64,000 bases of DNA. Source: Myxococcota bacterium. Its GTDB lineage: Bacteria > Myxococcota_A > Bradymonadia > UBA7976 > UBA1532. The stretch spans positions 124,001 through 188,000 of the forward strand of contig CAUJDF010000044.1 of assembly GCA_963169045.1 (NCBI GenBank), in the 5' to 3' direction. Shown in pieces: positions 27,505-35,249 of this stretch (positions are counted from its first letter, which is position 1; the number at the start of each line of letters is the position of its first letter). The position numbers were made by a program, and so were the translations under genes. Under the pieces are notes generated by a model that was not told the DNA's origin, did no database searches, and saw nothing but the letters and a program-made list of their open reading frames with translations.

Positions 27505-29301
27505 ATGAACAGCCCCATCCGGCATCCCGTCGCCCCGCCCGTCGGCGGCGGCTTCCTGCTCGAGCCCGCTGGCTCGCGCGCCATCTTCACCCCCGAGCGC
27601 TTCAGCGAAGAGCAGCGCATGTTCCTGCGCACGGCCTACGAGTTCATGGAGCGCACCGTGCTCCCCGTGAACGAGCGCATCGAGCACATGGAGCCGGGGC
27701 TCATGCGCTCGCTGGTCCAGAAGGCCGGCGAGATGGGGATGCTGGGCGTCGACGTGCCGGAGGCCTACGGCGGCCTCGGCCTCGACAAGACCACGTCCGC
27801 GCTGATCGCCGAGGCGTTCTCGACACAGGGAAGCTTCGGGGTGGCGCACGGCGCCCAGGTGGGCATCGGCTCGCTGCCGATCGTGATCTTCGGCACCGAG
27901 GAGCAGAAGCAGCGGTACCTGCCTTCGGTCGTCACCGGCGAGAAGATCTTCGCCTATTGCCTCAGCGAGCCGGGCAGCGGATCCGACGCGCTGGGCGCCC
28001 GCACCACGGCGGTGCTCGACGGCGACCACTACGTGCTCGACGGCACCAAGGCGTGGATCTCGAACGCCGGCTTCGCCGACGTATTCATCATCTTCGCGCA
28101 GGTCGACGGCAAGCGCTTCACCGGCTTCATCGTGGACCGCGAGACCCCCGGCCTGTCCCTCGGCGCCGAAGAGAAGAAGCTCGGCATCAAGGGATCGTCG
28201 ACGCGGCAGGTCATCCTCGACAACGCGCGCGTGCCGGTGACGAACGTGTTGGGTGAGGTCGGCCGCGGGCACGTCATCGCCTTCAACATCCTCAACATCG
28301 GCCGGTACAAGCTCGGCGTCGGCGTCAACGGCTCGGCGAAGCGCGCGATCAAGCAGTCGATCGACTACGCCGCGGAGCGGAAGCAGTTCAAGACGCGCAT
28401 CCTCGACTTCCCCGCCATTCGCGAGAAGCTCGCGCGCATGGCCACGTTCGTCTTCACCAACGAATCCATGGGCTGGCGCCTCGTGGGCGCGCTCGACGAG
28501 CGCATCGAGGCCCTGGACAAGGGCGATCCGAACCACTGGAAGCTGGCGGCCGAGGCCATCGAGGAGTACGCCGTCGAGTGCTCCATCCTGAAGGTCTTCG
28601 GGACGGAGGGCGTCGGCTACTGCCACGACGAAGCGATCCAAATCTACGGCGGCGCAGGCTTCACGACCGAGTACCCCGTCGAGCAGCCCTGGCGTGACTC
28701 GCGCGTGAACCGGATCTTCGAGGGTACCAACGAGATCAACCGCATGTTGATCCCCGGCACGCTCCTCAAGCGCGCCATGCACGGGCGACTGGCGCTGATG
28801 CCGCTGGTGGCCGAAGTGCAGGCTCGGCTCGCGAGCGGAGAGCGGACGCCGCCGCCCGCCGACGACGCGCCACTGGCCGTCGAGAGGTTCCTCGCCGAGC
28901 AGAGCAAGCAGGTGTTGGGCCTCGCGGCGGGGGCCGCCGTCCAGAAGTTCGCGTTCAACCTGCAAGAACAGCAGGAGGTGTTGCTCGCGCTCGCCGACAT
29001 TGTGATCGACGTCTACGCCGCCGACAGCGTGGTCGCCCGCGTCGCGCAGTTCGTCGACGAGCACGGGCCCGAGAGGTCGGGTACACGGCTCGATCTGGCC
29101 CGGGTCGTCTGCTTCGAGGCGAGTCGACGCGTGTCGGCCCGCGCCCGCGACCTGGCGGGCCACCTGGCCTCCGATCCGGCGGCTGCGGCGGCGCTCGTCG
29201 ACGGCGTGGAGCGCCTTGTCCCGTTCGTCTCGGCGGACCTGGTCGGCGCGCGGCGCCGCATTGCAGCCGCGCTCGTCGAGGCCGGTCGCTACTGTTATTG
29301 A
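27505..29301 (+). CDS. acyl-CoA dehydrogenase (VLCAD/ACAD9-like, long form)
   Basis: An FAD enzyme making the alpha,beta double bond of acyl-CoAs in beta-oxidation. It has 598 residues against about 380 for the short ACADs; the extra about 170 C-terminal residues resemble the VLCAD/ACAD9 type. Visible are the substrate/FAD segments YCLSEPGSGSDALG and WISNAGFADVFIIFAQV, RKQFKTRILDF, IYGGAGFTTEYPVE and the catalytic Glu in IFEGTNEIN (E406), where VLCAD carries it. ATG 27505 is preferred over the in-frame ATG 27475 because that one lies inside the operator, whereas 27505 has AGAGAGG nine bases upstream. The promoter and operator upstream suggest fatty-acid-responsive control. Confidence 0.93.
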   Translation: MNSPIRHPVAPPVGGGFLLEPAGSRAIFTPERFSEEQRMFLRTAYEFMERTVLPVNERIEHMEPGLMRSLVQKAGEMGMLGVDVPEAYGGLGLDKTTSALIAEAFSTQGSFGVAHGAQVGIGSLPIVIFGTEEQKQRYLPSVVTGEKIFAYCLSEPGSGSDALGARTTAVLDGDHYVLDGTKAWISNAGFADVFIIFAQVDGKRFTGFIVDRETPGLSLGAEEKKLGIKGSSTRQVILDNARVPVTNVLGEVGRGHVIAFNILNIGRYKLGVGVNGSAKRAIKQSIDYAAERKQFKTRILDFPAIREKLARMATFVFTNESMGWRLVGALDERIEALDKGDPNHWKLAAEAIEEYAVECSILKVFGTEGVGYCHDEAIQIYGGAGFTTEYPVEQPWRDSRVNRIFEGTNEINRMLIPGTLLKRAMHGRLALMPLVAEVQARLASGERTPPPADDAPLAVERFLAEQSKQVLGLAAGAAVQKFAFNLQEQQEVLLALADIVIDVYAADSVVARVAQFVDEHGPERSGTRLDLARVVCFEASRRVSARARDLAGHLASDPAAAAALVDGVERLVPFVSADLVGARRRIAAALVEAGRYCY

Positions 29302-29336
29302 CGGGCGCCGGCCGGACTGTGAGCATCGGCCGGTTG

Positions 29337-30485
29337 ATGAGCGTCTCCTCTGTCCTCTGCTGCTATCGGGATTGCGGGCGCGCCGTTTGGGAGACCCGCG
29401 CGGACGCGCTGTGCGTCGTCGCCAGCAGCGGCACCTGCATCGACTGCCGACGCGTCGTCCTCTGCCTCGAGCACCTCGAACGTGTGCGAGAGGCACGGGG
29501 CGACGCGGCCTGTCCAGGCTGCGCCGGAAGACGCTGGCACGCCGTGGTGTTCGAGCCGGCCTTCCTGTCGCCCGAGCGACGGCGCGAGATCGAGCTGGCG
29601 GGCGGACGCGTCGAGGTGCGCCTCGTCCCTGCCGCGTCAGTGCACCGCATCGCGGTGGCGCGCCCCACCGCAACACCGTCCGATCCGCCGCGACGCCCGC
29701 TTCCTGCCGGGCTGATGTTGATCCGCGCGGGCGGCGGGCGCCGGACGCTGGTGCCCGGCCTCGTTGCGGATGGCGATGGGCGAGTGCTCCGTCTCGATCC
29801 GGGCCGTTCATTGCGCCTCGACGCCCCTGCTCGGAGCGCTGCGGTCACCGAGGGTGGCGCCGTGGCGGTCACCGACGACCTCGGGCGTCTGTTCTGGTTC
29901 ACACGCGACGACCGCGCGCTCCACCTCCCGAACCCTCATGGCGGCGCCTGCGACGGAGCGTCTTTCGTCGACGAGGAGCAGCTGGCGTATCTCGCCGACC
30001 TGCCCGATGGCCGGAGCGAGGTGCGGATCTCACGACGAACGAGCGCGGATCGCGCGGAGTGTCGCCGCGTCGGAGCGGCTTTCGACTCGCTCCCGGGGAT
30101 CGCGCCCGTCGTGATCGACGGCGGGCGGACGCTGATCGCGCTGCGGCGCACGCCCGAAGGGTTCGCGCAGCCGTTCGCCATCGATCTGATGAGCGGGGAA
30201 ACGACCGACCTGGACACCCAGCAGCTCACACCGCGGCGCCTCGCCGGCGCCCGGCGATCTCCACTGGCCTGCTGGATCTCGGCCGACGGACGCGTTCGAT
30301 GCGCTGGACCGGGCCGGGCGGCCATGACGCTTGGCCACAGCGACGCCGACAGCCTCGCTGTGGCGCCCGACGGGAGCAGCGTGGCGTGGAGGTTGGGCGG
30401 CGAGATCGTCGTCGGCGGCGCCCAGGGCGAAGCGCCCGTCCGCCACCCCTCGCCATCGGATCTCGTCGGTCTCGACTGGCGCTGA
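29337..30485 (+). CDS. Cys-rich zinc-finger plus propeller-like protein
   Basis: I do not recognise this family. The first about 65 residues hold ten closely spaced Cys/His (CC-x3-C, C-x2-C, C-x2-H, C-x2-C), suggesting a B-box- or treble-clef-like zinc module. From about residue 130 on there are beta-rich repeats of WD/TolB type (AVTDDLGRLFWFTRDDRAL; ASFVDEEQLAYLADLPDG; LAVAPDGSSVAWRLGGEIVV). No signal peptide, so it is probably cytoplasmic. The start is uncertain: ATG 29337, GTG 29319, or TTG 29298 overlapping the dehydrogenase stop. It follows the acyl-CoA dehydrogenase closely and may be cotranscribed. It ends 1 bp from the convergent HD gene. Confidence 0.6.
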   Translation: MSVSSVLCCYRDCGRAVWETRADALCVVASSGTCIDCRRVVLCLEHLERVREARGDAACPGCAGRRWHAVVFEPAFLSPERRREIELAGGRVEVRLVPAASVHRIAVARPTATPSDPPRRPLPAGLMLIRAGGGRRTLVPGLVADGDGRVLRLDPGRSLRLDAPARSAAVTEGGAVAVTDDLGRLFWFTRDDRALHLPNPHGGACDGASFVDEEQLAYLADLPDGRSEVRISRRTSADRAECRRVGAAFDSLPGIAPVVIDGGRTLIALRRTPEGFAQPFAIDLMSGETTDLDTQQLTPRRLAGARRSPLACWISADGRVRCAGPGRAAMTLGHSDADSLAVAPDGSSVAWRLGGEIVVGGAQGEAPVRHPSPSDLVGLDWR

Positions 30486-30486
30486 T

Positions 30487-31779
30487 TCAGCTTTCGGCGC
30501 GCGTGAAGCCCTTGAGGAGGCGGCGGGCTTCCTCGGCCTGGTCCGGGCGGCAATAGATCCGGAACAAGCGCGCCGGCTGCGCATAGCGCTCATAGATGCG
30601 AGAATAGACGTCCATTCGCATCGCGCGGCCGATCGCGTTGTTCAGCACGTACATCGGCCGCTTCACGCCCTCCGGGCCGTAGTAGTTCGACAACACGCCT
30701 TTGTCGATGCTCGTGAAGTGCTCGATGCCGTTGGCCTCGAGAGCCTTGAGGACGCCGTCGACGTCGAACGGCTCCGTGTCCGGGTCGAGCTCGAGCACGC
30801 GCCGAAACGCCTGGCGGTAGGCGATGCGGCGCGCCCAGCGGTTCGACGACCCGCGAAGCGCCGACCACAGCGCCACGTCGTCCGTGCTGGCGTAGGCGTC
30901 GGCGTCGGTCGGCAGCGAGAAGTCTCCCGGCGCTTCACGGTAGAAGCGCACGAGCATCGAGTCGAAGCCCACCGGAATGTAGTGATAATAGACGCTGACG
31001 AACATGTGGTAGCGGCTCAGCAGGAAGTCTTCGAAGGCGAAGACCGCCTGATGTGAGAGCGCCATGGCCGCGCGGTCGTCGACGATGTGGAAACGAAGGT
31101 TCTCGAGCAGCCAGCGCTCGTCGAACTTTCCGTAGGACACTCCTGCGTAGAACGAGTCCCGCTGCAGGTAGTCCATACGGTCGGCGTCCATCTCGCCGCT
31201 GACGATCTGACTCAACAGAGGGTACCAGTCGACGCCGCCGACCTGGAAGGACGCGGAACGTTCGGGGAATCGACCGGAGATCAGGTGCCCGATGTCTTCG
31301 GGCGCGATGCCCAATCCGCCAAAACCGCGTTCGAGGACGGCGCGGAGCTCGGAGCGCAGCAGGAGCAACAAGGTGTAGTCCTCATGGCTGGCTCGCTCGC
31401 TGGATTCCTCGGCGGTGAAGCACGGCAGGTCGAGCGCGCTGCGCGCTGGCATCAGCGACTCGCTCGCGTGCGAGGCCGGCGCGTGGCCGATGTCGTGGAG
31501 CAGCACCGCAAGGCGAACGAGCTGGCGAAGCCGCGATCGCTCGCCGGTCGGCAGCGCCGACTTCTCCGCCGGGAAGAGCGTCTCGAACATGCGCGTCGCG
31601 ACGTCCATCGCGCCGACACAGTGGGCGTAGCGCGTGTGGGTCGCGCCGGGAAACGCCTGATCGGTGAAGCCGAGCTGCTTGATGCCGCGCAGCCGCTGAT
31701 AGACCCGTGAGTCGATGACCGGCAGCTCGTCGTAGCTCACCGAGACGGTGCCGTGGATGGGATCACGGATCCGAATCAT
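30487..31779 (-). CDS. HD-domain phosphohydrolase (dNTPase/SAMHD1-like)
   Basis: A 430-residue HD-superfamily metal-dependent phosphohydrolase. It starts with IRDPIHGTVSVSYDELPVID and QRLRGIKQLGFTDQAFPGATHTRYAHCVGAM, then the HD pair LLHDIGHAPASHASE and later GEMDADRMDYLQRDSFYAGVSYG, all typical of the dGTPase/SAMHD1-like group of about 400-450 residues. The likely reaction is removal of phosphate groups from (d)NTPs or related nucleotides; the exact substrate is not fixed. The start ATG 31779 overlaps the miaB stop (ATGA), so it is translationally coupled to miaB. Confidence 0.88.
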   Translation of the reverse strand: MIRIRDPIHGTVSVSYDELPVIDSRVYQRLRGIKQLGFTDQAFPGATHTRYAHCVGAMDVATRMFETLFPAEKSALPTGERSRLRQLVRLAVLLHDIGHAPASHASESLMPARSALDLPCFTAEESSERASHEDYTLLLLLRSELRAVLERGFGGLGIAPEDIGHLISGRFPERSASFQVGGVDWYPLLSQIVSGEMDADRMDYLQRDSFYAGVSYGKFDERWLLENLRFHIVDDRAAMALSHQAVFAFEDFLLSRYHMFVSVYYHYIPVGFDSMLVRFYREAPGDFSLPTDADAYASTDDVALWSALRGSSNRWARRIAYRQAFRRVLELDPDTEPFDVDGVLKALEANGIEHFTSIDKGVLSNYYGPEGVKRPMYVLNNAIGRAMRMDVYSRIYERYAQPARLFRIYCRPDQAEEARRLLKGFTRAES

Positions 31780-33092
31780 CCGCCCATGGCCTCCGCGAAC
31801 AGCGTGTGGCTGGTGGCGTCTACGACCCGGGCTCGCACGAGCGAGCCGGCCCCATGGTGGCCGCCTTGCAGCACCGTCGACTTGAAGCAGCTCGTGCGGC
31901 CGACCGCCCGCGACTCGTCCTTCTTGCTGCGCCCGTGCACCAGGATCTCGACCTCGCGGCCGATCATGGCCCGATAGATGCCGAGGCTGATGGCTTCCTG
32001 CACCGCGATCAGACGCTCGAGGCGTTCGCGCTTGACCTCGTCGGGGACGTCGTCGGGGCGGTTGCGGGCGGCGAAGGTGCCGGCACGCTCGCTGTAGCGA
32101 AACATGAACGCGCTGTCGAAGCCGGCTTCGCGCACGAGGTCGAGCGTGGCGGCGAAGTCCTCTTCGGTCTCGCCCGGATAACCGACGATGACGTCTGTGG
32201 TCAGCGCGAAGTCGGGGAGCTCGGCGCGGATCGCGCGCAGGAGCTCCAGGTAGCCCTCGGCGGTGTAGCCACGCTTCATGTCGCGCAGCATGCGCGTGCT
32301 GCCGCTCTGGACCGGCAGGTGGATGTGGCGACCCACCCGCGGGAGCTCCGCGAGCGCCGCACGCAGGCGCGGCGAGAAGTCGTTGGGGTACGGCGAGGTG
32401 TAACGAATGCGGGCGAGCCCTTCGACCGCGTGCACCGACCGCAAAAGATCGGCGAAGTCGGTGCCGCGCTCGTAGTAGCTCGACACCGTCTGGCCGAGCA
32501 GTGTGACTTCGCGGTAGCCCGCTTCCGCCATGCGCCGAGCCTCGTCGACCACGTCGGCGGGCGGCAGGCTCCGCTCGCGACCGCGCACGAAGGGCACGAT
32601 GCAGAACGTGCAGAACTTGTCGCAGCCCCGCTGGACGGTGATCCATCCGCTGATGCCGGGCGCGCGGTCGACGTCGACACCCTGGTAGAGCTCGGTGCGG
32701 TCGAGGCGCACGTCGACGAGCGGATCGGCGTCGTCCTCGTCCACGGCCTGCTCGATGAGCGTGGGCAGGCGTCGGTAGGCGTCGGGACCGATGACGAGGT
32801 CGACGTAGGGCGCGCGCTTCGTCAGATCGTCGCGCATGCGCTCGGCCATGCAGCCGGTGATGCCGAGCAACATGCCCGGCCTCGATGCCTTCAGCGACTT
32901 CAGCCAGCCCAGGCGGCCGAAGATGCGCTCCTCGGCGCGCTCGCGCACCGCGCAGGTGTTGAGGAGAACGACGTCTGCCGCCTCGGCGGACTCGGCCACT
33001 TCGTAGCCGGCGCGGCGCAGCAGCCCCGCCATCAGCTCCGAGTCGGCCTCGTTCATCTGGCAGCCGTACGTTTCGATGAAGACGCGTGGCAT
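31776..33092 (-). CDS. miaB: tRNA-2-methylthio-N6-isopentenyladenosine synthase MiaB
   Basis: A radical-SAM methylthiotransferase that adds the 2-methylthio group to i6A37 of tRNAs. The 438-residue product has the N-terminal UPF0004 domain with three cluster cysteines (TYGCQMN, LLNTCAVRE, ITGCMAE), the radical-SAM motif CDKFCTFC, HLPVQSGSTRMLRDMKRGYT, TDVIVGYPGETEEDF and a C-terminal TRAM domain (GREVEILVHGRSKKD). TYGCQMNEADSE at the start favours MiaB over RimO and MtaB. ATG 33092 sits next to the palindrome CCGGGATCCCGG (33093-33104). A minus-strand promoter lies at 33152-33123. It is coupled to the HD gene. Confidence 0.96.
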   Translation of the reverse strand: MPRVFIETYGCQMNEADSELMAGLLRRAGYEVAESAEAADVVLLNTCAVRERAEERIFGRLGWLKSLKASRPGMLLGITGCMAERMRDDLTKRAPYVDLVIGPDAYRRLPTLIEQAVDEDDADPLVDVRLDRTELYQGVDVDRAPGISGWITVQRGCDKFCTFCIVPFVRGRERSLPPADVVDEARRMAEAGYREVTLLGQTVSSYYERGTDFADLLRSVHAVEGLARIRYTSPYPNDFSPRLRAALAELPRVGRHIHLPVQSGSTRMLRDMKRGYTAEGYLELLRAIRAELPDFALTTDVIVGYPGETEEDFAATLDLVREAGFDSAFMFRYSERAGTFAARNRPDDVPDEVKRERLERLIAVQEAISLGIYRAMIGREVEILVHGRSKKDESRAVGRTSCFKSTVLQGGHHGAGSLVRARVVDATSHTLFAEAMGG

Positions 33093-33104
33093 CCGGGATC
33101 CCGG
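33093..33104. promoter_or_regulatory. CCGGGATCCCGG palindrome abutting the miaB start
   Basis: A 12-bp perfect palindrome immediately upstream of the miaB ATG (33092), covering the ribosome-binding region. In RNA it could affect initiation, or it may be chance in GC-rich DNA. Confidence 0.3.
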
Positions 33105-33122
33105 GGGATGGAGAAGCGTCGC

Positions 33123-33152
33123 AAGATATCGGTCGGATCGAGCGAGCGTCAA
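33123..33152 (-). promoter_or_regulatory. candidate promoter for miaB-HD operon
   Basis: Minus strand: TTGACG (33152-33147, 5/6), 18-bp spacer, TATCTT (33128-33123, 4/6); start expected about 33116, giving a leader of about 24 nt. Confidence 0.5.
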
Positions 33153-33191
33153 GGCGAACGCGCCCCTCGCATCCGCAAGAGTTGTGGTAGC

Positions 33192-35243
33192 ATGCCGACC
33201 CCGATGGACTCCTTGCGCTGCCCTCGCTGCGGCGGCTCGCCACCGACGCCCGGCATCCGTGTCTGCCCGGCCTGCGGCGATGCCGTGTACCTCGACACGG
33301 CGGGCATCGACGCATCCCGCGGCGATCCATTCGTCGGTCGCCTGCTCGACCGCCGCTTCGCACTGCTTCGTCGCATCGCGGTCGGCGGAATGGGCGCGCT
33401 CTATGAGGCGCTGCAACTGCCGGTCGAACGCGCGGTCGCGGTCAAGCTCATCCGACCGGAGCTCCTCGGCCCCGACGGCGACGCAGTGCGGGCCCGCTTC
33501 CGCCGCGAAGCGCGCGCGGTGAGCCGCCTGAAGCACCCGAACACGGTCACGCTCTTCGACTTCGGGGAGACCGCCTCGGGCGAGCTCTTCATGGCGATGG
33601 AGTACATCGAGGGGCAAAATCTCGAGCAGGCCCTCCGCGACGGGCCAATCGCGGCGGAGAGGGCCATCGCGCTCGTCTCGCAGGCGGCGCAGGCCCTCGA
33701 GGAGGCGCACCGTCTGGGCGTCGTGCATCGCGATCTCAAGCCGGCGAACATCATGCTGGCGCAGCACGGTGACAACGTCGAGCGGGTCAAGGTCGTCGAC
33801 TTCGGCATCGCCCGTCTGCTCGATGGCCTCCCCGACCAGAACTACACACTCACCGGGAAGATCAGCGGCACGCCCCAATACATGAGCCCTGAGGTGGTCC
33901 GGGGCGGCGCCGCCGACCATCGCTCCGACATCTACGCGCTCGGTCTGATCCTCTTTCGCGCGGTCACGGGACGCCCCCCGTTCGAGGGCACGCCCATCCA
34001 GGTGGTGCTCGCACAGATGAACGATCCCCCTCCCCGCCTGACCGACGTCGTGCCCGGCGTGGACCTGCCTTCCGGCCTTCAGTCCGTGATCGACCGCGCG
34101 CTCGAGAAGCGTCCCGACGACCGATACGCGAGCGCCACCGAGCTCCGGCGCGACCTCGACGCCGTCGGGCGGCGCGGGGAGCTCGGCGCGCTCTGGGCCG
34201 AGCTCGGCGAAGGCGCTGGCGATCTCTTCGCGATCTTGCGCGCCCAGGGCGACCGACTCGTCGAGCTGGTCGTCGACGAGGTGCGTACGAATGTTGCCGT
34301 ATACAGGTTCGTCCCCCCTTCGATGTTGATCGAGCGGGTTCGCTTCTACGTGCAGTGGTGCCTCGTGCCCATGCCGGATGAGGACGAGCTCGTGCGCTAC
34401 CTCGATCTTCGCTGGCGTGGCCAGCGACAGTTCTTCGCGCGCCTGCCCGATCTTCTCGCTGCGTTCTCGTCGTGGTTCCCCGGCCTCCGCCGGCTTGTCC
34501 GTGAGCTCGGGCCCGAGGCGCGCACGACGGTCGAACGGCACATGGCGACGCTCGAGCGGCATGTCTGGCTGCTGCTGCGGCTCGTCGGGGCGCGGTACGA
34601 GGAGCTGCGGATGGAGGGCGGCGAGGCGGGCACGCCGTCGGGGCGCTTGATCGAGTCGCTGCAACGGGCCGCCGGTCCGGTGTTGATCGACGACATGCTG
34701 GCCACCGACTCCTTCGCCGCGCTCTCCCCACGGGCAGCGGTCGTCACCGTCGTCGGCGCGCGGCTCGTCACTGCAGATACCAGCGCGCCGGCATCCGCCG
34801 AGCCCGCCGGCGATCCAGCGCAGTTCCTCGGCGCTCTGCGGCGGCGTCGCGCCGTCCTGCGCGAGGTGCTGACCCGACGAGGTGGCCTCGTCCAGTGTCA
34901 CGACGCCGACAACATCGTCGCGGTGTTCGGCGCGCCGTTCGCCCACGACGACGATGCGGCGATGGCCGTGCGCGCGGGGCTCGAGGCCGTCGCCGAGATC
35001 GATCGGCTGGCCGCAGAGCTGCCCGGGAGGGTGCGCCTGCAGGTTGGCGTCGCAACGGGGACGGCGATCGCCGGCAATGTGGGCACGGACGAGCGCCCGG
35101 AGTACATCGCGACCGGCCCTGTGGTCGTTCGCGCCTGCCTCTTGCGCGACGCCGCCTCGCCCGGCGAGGTCCTGGCCGACGTGGACAGTGGCGCTCGAGC
35201 CGCCGTCGCCCCCTGCGGCGCCTTCCGGGTGGCGGACGGCTGA
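33192..35243 (+). CDS. Ser/Thr protein kinase with N-terminal zinc ribbon and degenerate cyclase domain
   Basis: A 683-residue cytoplasmic protein. A zinc ribbon (CPRCGG...CPACG, residues 9-32) precedes a Hanks-type kinase with glycine loop RIAVGGMGALYEA, K85 (VAVKLI), HRDLKPAN (H179, D181), DFG (D203) and GTPQYMSPE, all intact. A helical middle follows, then a C-terminal class III nucleotide-cyclase-like domain (about 515-683: GGLVQCHDADNIVAVFGAPFAHDDD, GVATGTAIAGNVG). In that domain the first metal Asp of the usual FADIVGFT is replaced (VGAR) and the GDAVNLAAR signature reads GPVVVRACL, so catalysis is unlikely. It is 6 bp upstream of a sigma-54 activator, a common myxobacterial kinase/activator pairing. 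ATG 33204 is an alternative start. Confidence 0.9.
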   Translation: MPTPMDSLRCPRCGGSPPTPGIRVCPACGDAVYLDTAGIDASRGDPFVGRLLDRRFALLRRIAVGGMGALYEALQLPVERAVAVKLIRPELLGPDGDAVRARFRREARAVSRLKHPNTVTLFDFGETASGELFMAMEYIEGQNLEQALRDGPIAAERAIALVSQAAQALEEAHRLGVVHRDLKPANIMLAQHGDNVERVKVVDFGIARLLDGLPDQNYTLTGKISGTPQYMSPEVVRGGAADHRSDIYALGLILFRAVTGRPPFEGTPIQVVLAQMNDPPPRLTDVVPGVDLPSGLQSVIDRALEKRPDDRYASATELRRDLDAVGRRGELGALWAELGEGAGDLFAILRAQGDRLVELVVDEVRTNVAVYRFVPPSMLIERVRFYVQWCLVPMPDEDELVRYLDLRWRGQRQFFARLPDLLAAFSSWFPGLRRLVRELGPEARTTVERHMATLERHVWLLLRLVGARYEELRMEGGEAGTPSGRLIESLQRAAGPVLIDDMLATDSFAALSPRAAVVTVVGARLVTADTSAPASAEPAGDPAQFLGALRRRRAVLREVLTRRGGLVQCHDADNIVAVFGAPFAHDDDAAMAVRAGLEAVAEIDRLAAELPGRVRLQVGVATGTAIAGNVGTDERPEYIATGPVVVRACLLRDAASPGEVLADVDSGARAAVAPCGAFRVADG

Positions 35244-35249
35244 CGACGG

